DNA of 64,000 nucleotides from Polytrichum commune. Lineage: Eukaryota > Streptophyta > Polytrichopsida > Polytrichales > Polytrichaceae. The translations under genes were made by a program, and so were the position numbers. This document shows, piece after piece, positions 34,290-45,300 of this stretch (position 1 is its first letter; every line of letters starts with the position of its first letter). The notes beneath the pieces are model-generated. The model was not told where the DNA came from. It saw only the letters and a program-made list of their open reading frames with translations, and did not search any database. The DNA lies in contig OX485808.1 in NCBI GenBank assembly GCA_950295325.1, positions 5,026,501 to 5,090,500 of the forward strand, read 5' to 3'.

Positions 34290-35110
34290 AGGGAAAGCCC
34301 CGGGCCCAGACAATATCCCAAATGATATCACTAAAACACTACCAACACAATGGCAAGACCTTCTATACCTATTTTTCAAACATTGTTACAAATAAAGAAC
34401 AATCCCGCAATATTGGAAACATAGTAAGACCATCCTATTACACAAAAAAAACGACCCCACCCGCATATCCAACTATAGACCAATCTCCCTAGCTAACACA
34501 ATTTATAAACTATACACTAGTACACTAACATCACTCCTAACAAGCTACGGAGAAAAACATAGATTACTACACTTTAGCCAAGAAAGCTTTTGACCACAAC
34601 GAAACACCTCGAGACAAATTCAAACGATCATAGCAACCTTAGAAGACGCAAGATTAACCACAAAAGACATATACTTAACCTATATAGACTTTAGAAATGC
34701 CTTCGACTCTATAGACCACGCAAGACTCCTAGCCATAATGGAGGACCTAGGCTACCCATTAGACGCGGTAGAAATCGTAGGTAATATCTACACCAACTCC
34801 ACCACATCCTTCACCGGGAGTCATTTTGGCAAGACACCCCCAATAGAAATAAGCCGCGGGACCATACAAGGGGATATCCTTAGCCCATATTTTTTTATCA
34901 TTTTTCTTGAACCACTACTAAGATGGCTCGAGAAAGATAACATAGGTTATCATTTCAACACGTCCTCCGCCACATGCACCACAACCGCCTATGCGGATGA
35001 CCTAGCTATTATAACGGACAATATACTACACATTCAACTACAAGTGACAAAACTCCAACAATTCGCGAAATGGTCCCACATGGACCTCAACCTATCAAAA
35101 TGTGTCATTA
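34290..35110 (+). other. Reverse transcriptase domain of ORF2
   Basis: Motifs in order: KGKAPGPDNIP, RISNYRPISLANTIYKLYT, TYIDFRNAFDSIDH (first Asp), GTIQGDILSPYFF, TAYADDLAIITD (YADD at 34,990-35,001) and LNLSKCVITG. Stops at 34,393 and 34,591 interrupt it. Both occur where the family has Gln or Arg codons, as expected from C-to-T change. Confidence 0.92.
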
Positions 35111-37404
35111 CCGGATGCCCTAATAAATCTAAACTAAAACCCTCTACCTTCAAAGCGTACATCCAATCACAACATATCACATACAATTCTCAAAATATCC
35201 CCATCCTCACCCAAAACAAACCATATACATACTTAGGAATAAACCTCACACCATCACTAAAATGGAACCTTCAAAAAGAAATAACGATGAAGAAAGTCAA
35301 ACAACAAAGCCAACTCCTAACTACCTCACCGGCTATCCTCACACAAAAAATCAAAATCTTGAATACAGTCATTAAACCGCGGATAGCATACGCCTATTAC
35401 GCCGTCCCAATCTCCAAACCGGATATTAAAAAATTAGACAAAATCATTAGCAAATTAACCAAAGAAATTTGTAACATCCCTAAAAGCTCGGTCAACATTC
35501 TCACCCACCTCCCACAAGAGAGTTTTGGCATTAACGTCACCTCCCTACTACCTGACTACATCCGATGCATAGGACAACAACTTATCCAAGCACTTAATGA
35601 CCCGGGCCAATTAGGCATTATATACTAAGGGCTAACCAAACATATAGCGGCCAAATATGGTGGGGCCCGACACCTCCCCAAACTCAAACAACAAGCATGT
35701 GTCCGTTCCCCTATAGCCCGAATACTCTTCCTCCTTAAAAGAGAATACGAAATCCACGTCCACTCCACAAGCCAAACATTCCCCATCAAAGAAACATCAC
35801 TTGAAAGAATTTGGAAAACCAACCCAAATTATAACACCCTAACGGATATATCCAAAGCCAAGACCCAAAAATATCTAGATAAACTATACATATACGGCAT
35901 TACCACACTAACACAAATCCAAAACCCCACCACCAAAGCCATACTAACCACGAAAGAATTTCAATCCACATACAAACACATACCCAAAACCATCAAAGAG
36001 GCTTTCCAACAAACAACAATAATGTCCCCCCCCCCCCAAACTCTACAAACCCAATACAACAAACACCACCACAAAGCGAGATCATGGTAAATATCCCCCC
36101 CTAGGACAAGCAATCCAAACAATAATAAAAGAAAAAACCTCCACCAAAAAAGACAAATGGGGTGCACAAGCAAAAATGACGAACTATCTTTGTCAATGGC
36201 AAGCCCCACAAGGCATCACACAACAATGGAGAAGTGAGGTAGAACTACTACACCCGGATAATATATTTCTAGAACATAACATACTATGTATTACACAATA
36301 TCACACAAAGCAAGCCGAACTATTAGCCACCCACACATACGCCAATTGCCTCAATCACATACAATGAAAAGACAATAAATTCATACACCCCCCTCTTCAC
36401 ATCACCAACCTAAAATTATCCATACAAGAATGCAACCCGGATAAAGACATCCAAGTAAACCAACCAACCATCCAACTACGAAACTCCGAAGCCAACATAT
36501 ATGACCAAAAAGGAAACTACATGGCCACCATCACTATAGAAAGGCTACAATGGCTATGGAACCAATTCTCCTACCACCACTTCTCACAAACTACACAAGC
36601 CCTTCAACTCCCACCACAAAACTTTGAAACTGAAATACTTTGGTTAATACAAAGATATATAACCATACTCCCCAAAAGAAAGCCAAAAACCATACAACCC
36701 CAAAACATGCATCATACAATACACCCGACAATTATCACAACGTTAATAACCTCCCTCAAAATCACGCACTCCTACTATTCATCCCCACTCACTTGCCCAA
36801 TACAACTCACACAATATCATTCACCCCATAACCGAGACATAATATTTGGCTCCCTAGGACACGCACAAATATCTAGATGGAAAGGCATTGGTCTAGCCTA
36901 CCCCACAGACCATAAAACAACCATTGAAGCCATCCACTGGGCTAGAATGGCGGCCAAAGAAGACTCAAACACGACCACCATACTCATAATCAACCATAAC
37001 GACTGGACCACACAACAAATCCCACTTACCACAAGTGGCGACATACACACCCTAGCAACCATCCCTCCGCATACCATACTATATAACCCTACGCTGGAAT
37101 GGCCAAAATATTACCAATACGTAGAACCCTCGCTCACAACAATACTATGTATACATAACCACGCAAACCTCACACCAAGCCTAAAAACCCCACATGACCT
37201 CGCCCAAGTACTAGAACATACCATCAACGCACCCATAGACACATTCCCAATCAAACCCACAACGCCAAATTACCACATTAAATTCTCAAACATATGGAAA
37301 AACGCTCCCATAAAAAACATCCCCCCCCACCAACAATCCCCCAATCAAACCTCCCCATTAAATATTACCACCAACACCCCCCCAAATTCCACCCACAACA
37401 TTGC

Positions 37405-37830
37405 ATGTACACAGATGGCTCATTTATTCCACCAACTAAGAACTCCGAAGGTCAAATAGAGGGTGACATCGCAGGTTCAGGAGTCTATAGCCCCAACACA
37501 AACATCTGTATAGCGGAACGACTACCAGGATATCAAAACATACTTAGAGCAGAATTAAATGCTATACTCATAGCAGTCAAAACCATTCAAGTCACAAAAA
37601 TCGAAACACACATCTTTACAGATAGCCTTAATAGCATATATCTACTTAGTAATCATATACAACACCCAACCTCACAACACCACCACCCGGACAAAATCCT
37701 CATAGCCGCCATAATACACCAAATCTACCTAACACCACACTTAGTACATATACATAAAGTACGTGCCCACACGGGCATCAAAGGAAATGAAATAGCCGAT
37801 GCACTAGCCAACGAAGGCACAACCATAGAA
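37405..37830 (+). other. RNase H domain of ORF2
   Basis: The DEDD residues are visible in one frame: MYTDGSF, then RAELNAIL, then FTDSLNSIY, then GNEIADALANEG. A RAHTGIKGN block supplies the conserved His. The domain is intact. Confidence 0.9.
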
Positions 37831-38167
37831 AAACCCACTCCCACACCCCATATACATATCGCCCACGCTACACCATATTGGCTAACAAGTTGCCCCACAG
37901 CCACACGTAATGGGGCAATCCGAAACTTGCACACATTCATCACAAAAACACACGAAAAACAAGAAATTGGGTTGGCCCAACATAAACACCCGTATGTAGA
38001 CAAATGGCTCTCCAACGATCAAATAAACCACAAATTCTCCAACCACTTTTGGAAAAACAATAAAATAACGGACGCTCAAATCACCCAAACTTTAAAATTT
38101 CGATATGCCCAATACATAGGTAACCATAGAAAAAATATTTTTTGGCCCCTCAAATTTCAAAACCCAA

Positions 38168-38230
38168 ACTGTACATTATGCCGCAAAAATGAAAGAGACA
38201 CATGGCCACACCTACTCTCAACGTGCGAAC
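38168..38230 (+). other. C-terminal zinc knuckle of ORF2
   Basis: A Cys-x2-Cys-x9-His-x4-Cys pattern, in CTLCRKNERDTWPHLLSTC, sits between RNase H and the last domain. Many LINEs have such a knuckle, and elements with a restriction-like endonuclease carry one just before it. Confidence 0.75.
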
Positions 38231-38394
38231 ACCCATACTTAAAAAACCTAAGAATAGCACGCCACAACAAGGCAGTACATCTCATCACCCAAACACTCCA
38301 AGCCAACAAACACACTAGATCTTACACACTAACAAATGCAGGTAATATCAATAACAACAAGCAAGAAGAAACAATCCCCGAATGGCTCATTGAA

Positions 38395-38690
38395 TGCCTA
38401 TGCCCCCAAACTGGTTGCCAGTGTCACGCTAGACTAAGACCCGACATCCTATGTATTATAGGAGCCCCTAACCACACCCCAACACCCATGCTACCATCCC
38501 ACGAACGAACCATCCAGTTCATTGAATTCACGTACTGTCACGACAGATTCCCAGAACAAGCCATAACACACAAACATGCCAAATACGACCCATTAATCAG
38601 AACTATACAAAACAAGGGATGGAAAACAAACCCTCTTATAACCATCACAGCAGGAGTTAGAGGCGCCATACACGAACAATCCATCAAAAA
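38395..38690 (+). other. PD-(D/E)xK-like (restriction-like) endonuclease domain of ORF2
   Basis: After a Cys-rich lead (ECLCPQTGCQCH), the frame has LRPDIL (38,434-38,448), then IQFIEFTYCHDRF, then HKHAKYDPLI, then GW and ITAGVRGAIHEQSI. The RPD...E...K/Y order fits the restriction-like endonuclease of R2-type and RandI/Dualen elements. The spacing of IEFTYC and GVRGAI also recalls C-terminal domains I know from algal retroelements. The second acidic position is E-F-T rather than a textbook ExK. Assignment is by pattern recall. Confidence 0.6.
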
Positions 38691-38787
38691 ATTAGAAGAT
38701 CTCAAAATCTCAAAATCTAATATCAAAATTCTCATGAAAAACATACATCAAAAGAGTTATTCGCTAACCCCCCTAAACACCTGTTGA

Positions 38788-39611
38788 GTTGGGGGAGTTA
38801 TGAGAATCACCCGTCGGTATACAAAAAGCCAGCCTGTCAGCACGATCTAAAAAAAACGCGGACCCAGACTCCTTTTTGGGTGTGGGAGAGGGTCAAAACG
38901 CGTTTGACCCTGGGTTACCATTTGGAACGGGTCCGACACGGTTTTGAGACCGGGTCGAGTTGAAGCCCGGTTTCCACATTGGAGTTAGAGGATAAGTCTA
39001 ATGAGGAATTTAATTTAAAATGCCCATATTTGGGCCTAGCCACCCCACGTGATGACGTCATATTATGACGCCACCCATAAAGCGTGGGCATCTACCGTAT
39101 TTATCTATGACACCGCCCCTAAATCGTGGCCACCTACCACGGGTCTAAACTTGGGAACCGGGCGGCCCACCGTGGGCCATGCCCTTACCTCACCTTGTCT
39201 TTTGGAGGGTCAACCGCCCCTTTAATTGGTCAACCATGAGTTGGCACAAGTAACGGTTACTCCCTAAACTAGGGGCGGATGGATGACACCCGGTTGAACT
39301 CCATCCCAAACCCCCGGTTAGTTAACGGATAACTCTAAAATGCCATCAAATATCTCACATATCTCGTATTAAATAAAAGAAAACTCGATAACAAACAAAA
39401 TCCCGTTGCACCCCCCTAAATATTTCACCCCCACTCCTTACAGTAACCTCCTTACACTACATCTTCTCTTTCTTTTTACCAACAGAGCCCACCTCCTAAC
39501 GGAGGCATAACTCCTCATGCTACAACACGGCCCGCCGTGTTTAGCATTCGGATAATGGGCTCGCATTCACGCCGGTACAATGTACGGGCGTTACTTTTTC
39601 TTTTCTTTTTC
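38788..39611 (+). other. LINE 3' UTR with T-rich tail
   Basis: Less A/C-biased than ORF2, with GGGTC/GACCC-rich stretches at 38,880-38,970. It ends in a T-rich pattern (ACTTTTTCTTTTC then TTTTTC) just before the right target-site copy. Most plant LINEs end in poly(A); this one does not. Confidence 0.65.
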
Positions 39612-39623
39612 TTTATAAGAATC
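39612..39623. repeat. LINE target-site duplication, right
   Basis: TTTATAAGAATC, identical to 27,293-27,304. The sequence after it continues the duplicated LRR-gene intron. Confidence 0.85.
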
Positions 39624-39736
39624 AACACAAAGCCACACTAAATCCATGTTTAGTCCTAAACCCTTTAAGTATGTTTTATGGAAGATTTGTTCTGTCATTA
39701 CAAATTACAAAATAGAGGTGAGTTAGTCATGGTCAT

Positions 39737-39881
39737 CACTGAGATTGTTGTTGACAAGAGAAAGCTTATGAAGGTTTGTTAATTGACCTAAGCTTCGAGG
39801 AATAGTTCCAGTCAATTGATTGGAGTCTAAATGAAGTTCAATCAATGTGTAACAACCTCTTAAACTTTTAGAAAATAATCC
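39737..39881 (-). pseudogene. LRR pseudo-exon (copy of 44,842-44,985)
   Basis: Aligns with the functional exon and still encodes LIELHLDSNQLTGTIP and LTNLHKLSL. A one-base insertion near its start shifts the frame and exposes a TAA, making it 145 instead of 144 bp, and the donor has changed from GTAACC to ATGACC. It cannot be spliced normally. Confidence 0.85.
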
Positions 39882-40698
39882 CTGCACAAAATTTTTAAAA
39901 CACAAAATTTGCACAATTAGATGTGTATATTTATGATCTCAAGCACATATTCATCAATTGAGTTAATGCAACACGATATTTGCTTATAGAATATTTCATA
40001 TTGCCTAGTGATAACTACTTCCATGAAATCATTAGGATTTTGAAATCAAGAAGGGTTGCACTCCACAAGAAATATAACAATGCACAATTTTATTTATTTC
40101 TATGTTTTGTTTATGGTAGCATTACATATAATATAGACGTCCATTCTCATAAGTGTTGTTATTCATCTTAATCGAATCGCAAATTCACTTTATGACCCAT
40201 TAAATCACAATGTTCTCATAATCATACAAGAGTAAACTTATATATATATATATATATATAAAAATTTCCAATTTCCTATGAAGATCATTTAGTTGAAAAC
40301 GAAACTCTCGGAAAATATGAATGGGATTGTAAATGACACAATAATTTACTTAATATTTTGAGACATTGACTCGATAAAGTTTTACTTATGATGCCAAAAA
40401 AAACTAAAAATTATAAACTCTATCATTTTTATATCAAAAAATGATGGAAATTGGTGTGCCATCTATGAGTTTTTTTGCACCAGTTGAATACAACAAAGTT
40501 AACAAAAAATTGATGAAGAAGAGACTTTGTGTCCACATTTTTTTTTTCAAAAAACAATGTTTTTAGAATATTTAAAATTTTACATGATACATTCAATATG
40601 CAATATATACATGACCTAAGTTATATATAATGTGTCACAATTGCTCAAAACTTTTGGTATTCATATTTTATAATAAATAGATATAAAATGTCAACCAA

Positions 40699-41760
40699 AT
40701 GAAATATGTGCCCAAATTGCATGTTAATTTATTATCCGTAAGCCAATTTGTATCAAACGAATTGAATGTTCAATTCAATCTAAACACATGCATTGTAAAA
40801 TCTTACAATGATGAAGCCATTGCGATTGCGCCACGCAAAAACATTTTATACGAAATAAATTTTATAAAGGTGTATGAATCTGATATGGCCGACTTGGTGT
40901 AATTTCCAAGAGGAGATGGCGCACTCGAACTTTGGCATTGTTGCCTTGGCCATTTGAACATGTAGGAAATTCACACCCTCTAAAATATGATGAGTGGTAT
41001 GAACAATGGCAAATTTTCTTGCCTCACATCCTTGTTGTTTTGTGAAGCATGCATTGAAGGCAATCAATATAAGAATGTATTTCCGAATGAGGGAAGGAGG
41101 TGAGCGACCAAACCTTAAGAAATCGTGCATTCCAACGTGTATGGCCCCATGATGATCACATTCATGGGTGGATGCAAGGTATTTTGTAACATTCATTGAT
41201 GATTTCAAGAAATGTATGGTTGTATATGTTGAAATCTAAAGGTGAGTGCTTTGAGAGGTTTGAAGAGTTTAATGCACTCGTCGAGACGTAATCGGAGTAC
41301 AAAATTAAGCCATTTGGTCGGACAATTGCGGGTAATTCGTTTCTAAGCATTCGTACATTTTTTGAAGAATTATGGCATTGAGAAGCAAACATCCACCCTA
41401 TATGGAGTGGCAGAGAGTGTGAATCGCACCATCATGGAGATGGCAAGGAACATGCTTCATGCTCAAAACCTCAACAAATTGTTTTGGGCAGAAACGGTGG
41501 CCAATACGGTTTACAGACGAAATCGATGTCCAACGAGGGCGGTGCACTCCATTACGCCCGAGAAATCATGGAGCAAAAAGATGCCTTACATTGTACATAT
41601 GTGTGAAATTGGATGCGTCGCCTACGCAATGGTGTTGAATGAAGAAAAAAAATTCGATGTACAAAACACAAAATGTTTGTTTTTGGATTATTATGAGGGA
41701 ACTAAGGCCTATAGGCTAATATGCTTATAAAATTAAAAAAATCATAAAAAATAAAGACGC
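40699..41760 (+). pseudogene. Copia polyprotein fragment (GAG-pre-integrase and integrase)
   Basis: The first frame (40,699-40,902) gives YVPKLHVNLLSVSQFVSNE, the GAG-pre-integrase motif. Decayed frames follow with an LGHLNM-like and an FIDDF-like motif. The frame 41,362-41,730 gives integrase core sequence: VAESVNRTIMEMARNMLHAQ, FWAETVANTVY, NRCPTRAV and a C-terminal CLFLDYYEGTKAYRL. Stops and shifts are numerous and no LTRs were found. It adjoins the end of the duplicated LRR segment. Confidence 0.85.
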
Positions 41761-42360
41761 GGTATTCAATTGCATAGTTGTGTTCCATTCTGTATGTAGC
41801 ATCTGACATGCATGGACCTCTAGTATCTTACCTTCATGAAAAGAAACTTAGAATACATGAAGGAATTGACGCTGGTACAAATAGTGAAGAGTGTTGGTAT
41901 GTATAGTAAGAATATAGTGCATGGTGTTGGTAATTTCAATGATATTGCTACTACGAATACTATTCTCAAAGAATAATACTGGGATGAACAATGTATCCTA
42001 TGACTATTTCCAAGATGAACATTGATTTTTGCACATAATGCCAGGAATATAACTTCACTTAGATTTCCATATAGATATTTAATGTATGAATAATTAAAAA
42101 AAAAAAACCATGTTCGGGAGACGCACATAATATAAATGACATATTCCAAGGTCATGGAACTAACCCACATGGCTGAATGATGTTATATGCAAACTTCAAA
42201 TGCTAGTTCATCTTGTACAATGAAACGCAATCATGAACCCAAGACCATGGTCATTGACCTAACAACTTATCGACCCAATATCTATCAAAATACCTACCGA
42301 CCATGAGCCCTGCAACAAAAAACACTAGTTGAACATACAGATTTGTAAATGCTTGTGATG
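41761..42360. other. 3' flank of the LRR receptor-like gene
   Basis: AT-rich sequence downstream of the LRR gene stop. No other gene is seen. An A-run occurs near 42,090-42,109. Confidence 0.4.
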
Positions 42361-45300
42361 TCATATGGGCATTTTGAAACTTCCGTATTGTTCCGTGTCA
42401 CCTGGAACGCTTTGTATTCTTGCTATCTTACTTTGACACAATCTGAAGAGCACCAGTGACATAACAAAGCAAAATCCAATCCCAAATCCAATAAAGAAAC
42501 CCGCGATTGAGATCATATCTTCAACGGCATATGTCATTTCTTGGGGGATGCTTGATGGAGGATTGGTTGTTGAGATACTTGAACATGATCGATTGATGAC
42601 CTCCCCACAAAGACCATCGTTTCCAGGTAGATACAACGATACATCCATGAATGTTGCAAACTGGTGGCCGGCGTTGGTTGGAATGGGACCGGTGAGGTTG
42701 TTCCGAGATACATTGAAGTAACCGAGAGACGTCAAGTTGCCCAAACTAGATGGAATGGTGCCATTCAAATCATTGACTGACAAATCGATCGCTTCCAGCT
42801 GCAAAAGGTTTCCCATCGAAGCTGGAATGTTACCCGTAAGGTTGTTCTTTGATAAATATAAGTATCTCAACCCAATTAGATCTCCAATGTCGGTCGGGAT
42901 GAAGCCTGTCAGGGCATTTGAAGATAGGTCGATATGGGTGTTGGTTTCAAGAATGTATGGATATCGCAACATATTTCCTACATTCTCGAGCTCGACAACC
43001 TGTGTCAATTTAAACCCAGTAGATTGATCACTACTGGAGTTCGACCCCAAAGTGATGAAGGCATGCATGTTGTGGAGGTCTTGAGGGATCGAGCCTTCAA
43101 AGTAGTTGTGTGATAAATCTAGCACTTGGAGACTTGTCAAGTTTGTGATCCAGAGTGGAATCTGTCCGCTCAGGAGATTGTACGCGAGAGACAAAACACG
43201 AAGACTTGCAAAATGGTCACTTATTTCTCCTGAAGATGATCCTCCTCCGTCGAGAATGTCACCCGACAGCTGGTTGTGGCTGAGATCGACAAGCACCAAG
43301 CGAGATTTGTTGGAGCCAACGAAAGATGGAACATGTCCTGTGAAGTTGTTGTTGGAGGCCGAGAAAATTTCAAGGGACGGGAATTGGGAGAAACGAAACG
43401 GTTGTGGATCTCCATTGAAGCTTGTGAAGAGGCCCCCACTTAGTTGATTGTAACTGAAGTCAACGAGGCTCAAATTACGAAGATTGAGGAGGCCAAGAGG
43501 AACAGTCCCTGCAAAATTCCAAGGCCAATAGCGTCAATCCGATCGACTTATGAACATGATCAACAAAAAACATTACAGTCTCCATATGTCTATTTCATTT
43601 GTCGTCAAGATCGAGATTGTTTGAAAAATCACATAAAACATGGGCACGTTGTCATGGAACAAGCCCTTAGTATAAATTCAAAATTTTCAATACAAATTTT
43701 GTCAAGCCTATCTTCAAGTATTGTCCTAAAAAAAAATGCTACATCATTTATACTTGCCGTGTGGGATTCCATGTATTATTTTCATCCACTGAAGATGTTA
43801 TGAACTATGGTCCAAAACTATCCTCATGTAAACCTAATGCAGGGGCTGATGACACCTTTTTTGGGGGGGGGGGGAAGGGGCAGGGGGGCACAAATTGAAA
43901 ATTCAATTGCAGAAGACCCATAATACAACCAACCCGGCCGAAACAGCGCAACCTTAGTGGAAATTAAGAATGGCCCATGACACTCTCAACCAATGAGAAT
44001 TCAAGGATTCTCAAGAGCCATGGCTTGATGGCTTCTGTGTAAACATGCCTTAAGTGTGCAACTTTCACATATTTTGGGTTGGGTTTTAATTCAAACTATC
44101 AATTCATCTTCAAACCTTTACATTATTCATCTGTAGTTGTGGAGCCTCCAAAGCACATTTTTAAAAAAATGGCAATATAAAAAATGCTTGGCAAACTTAA
44201 CACTAGGAATTCTAGGATTTTAAAATAGTCACATTTGAGTAGGAGTAGACATTTCTCCAAATGTGGACTATTTTGTTCAATCAACTCTATTTCTGTATGC
44301 ACTTGGCAAAACACCTCCATTTGGTCTAGGTTACAAGAAAAATATTAAATTTAAATATTGAATTATTTTATGGAGCACATAATTACAGATGAACTATCTT
44401 AAGCCCCTATATTGATCTTAGTTGATTTGGCACTTTTTGGCGTATAAGTAATACTTTATGATATACATGAAGAGATATAGTAAACTTTGGCCTCCTAGGT
44501 TGATATGCATGGCTTTGTATTAATGATTCATAATCAAGCCAACATAATCAATTCTATATATTGATCTTACGAAAGTCTTAAATCTGGACTAGGGTTTGGT
44601 ACTAGGGTTTGGTACTAATGTTTTACACTCAAAGATCAATTGAAATAATAGAATTATTTGTAAAGTAAAGCAGATGAAACCATGAATTTAGTCCATGTTT
44701 AGTCCCAAACCTTGAGTTTATAAGAATCAACACAAAGTCACACTAAGTCCATGTTTAGTCTTAAACCCTTTAAGTATGTTTTATGTAGGATTTGTTCTGT
44801 CATTACAAATTATAAAATAAAGGTGAGTTAGTCATGGTTACCACTGAGATTGTTGTTGGCAAGAGAGAGCTTTTGAAGGTTTGTCAATTGACCTAAGCTT
44901 GAAGGAATAGTTCCAGTCAATTGATTGGAGTCTAAATGAAGTTCAATCAAATTGTAACAACCTCCTAAACTTTCAGGAATAATCCCTGCACAAAATTTTT
45001 AAAACACAAAATTTGCACAATTAGATGTGTATATTAAGAATCGCATGCATATATTAATTGTATATGCACTTTTTTTTATGCCTACTTTAATTGGTATACA
45101 CAGCAAGACTCTAATCATATTTACATATGATTGTAATTGTATAAAAACATTATATTTTGTACAATGTGTATGTGTGTTATTGAGGAGAAATTATCATTTA
45201 TTTACCAATGTTTGAGTGTTCATTTATGTATTCTTTTTATCATGTTAGGTTGGTTGTCAAATAGCTCAATTTTTATTAAATTATATGATCAAACCAAAAC

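Larger units (their letters stand above)
31216..38787 (+). pseudogene. LINE ORF2 polyprotein (endonuclease, RT, RNase H, second endonuclease), broken
   Basis: ORF2 begins at ATG 31216, which overlaps the end of ORF1 in ATGGATAG, and ends at TGA 38,787. The intact ancestor would be about 2,500 aa. In-frame stops lie at 33,528, 34,180, 34,393, 34,591, 35,626 and 36,365. Frameshifts lie near 32,984, 33,820, 36,030 and 37,320-37,380, the last three in or near C runs. The domains, annotated separately, keep their catalytic residues despite the breaks, so the copy decayed recently. ORF2 would nick the target and copy the RNA by target-primed reverse transcription in the nucleus. The 249 residues before the 2A-like motif are Thr/His/Asn-rich and match nothing I know; no protease motif was found between the 2A-like motif and the first endonuclease, although Dualen elements are reported to carry one. 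Confidence 0.85.
27305..39611 (+). mobile_element. RandI/Dualen-like LINE, near full length, 12.3 kb
   Basis: Bounded by a 12-bp target-site duplication. In order it has a 1.56-kb 5' leader, ORF1 with an RRM-like C-terminal part, and ORF2 with a 2A-like motif, apurinic-type endonuclease, reverse transcriptase, RNase H, zinc knuckle and a PD-(D/E)xK-like domain. A 0.8-kb 3' UTR ends in a T-rich CTTTT-type tail. The presence of both an apurinic-type and a restriction-like endonuclease is the mark of RandI/Dualen elements, known from Chlamydomonas. The sense strand of ORF2 and much of the leader is A/C-rich with very few G; bases 31,441-31,500 hold 22 A, 25 C, 10 T and 3 G. Stops and frameshifts show that this copy is inactive. 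The clade is assigned from domain content and needs a reverse-transcriptase tree. Confidence 0.85.
39612..40706. repeat. Duplicate of LRR-gene intron and exon DNA, second part
   Basis: Matches 44,712-46,590 apart from about 770 bp (roughly 45,020-45,790) missing here, which includes the exon at 45,607-45,750. It ends where the Copia fragment begins. With 26,518-27,304 it forms one partial copy of the LRR receptor gene, lacking its last exon. Confidence 0.8.

Noticed and set aside
33528-36367. In-frame TGA and TAA codons in ORF2 as evidence of stop-codon recoding
   Set aside because: Both stop types occur at scattered sites alongside frameshifts, and at least two sit where the family has Gln or Arg. 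Mutation is the simpler explanation.
42737-43447. Plus-strand frames opposite the LRR receptor last exon
   Set aside because: They are shadows of a clearly coding minus-strand exon with LRR and membrane motifs.
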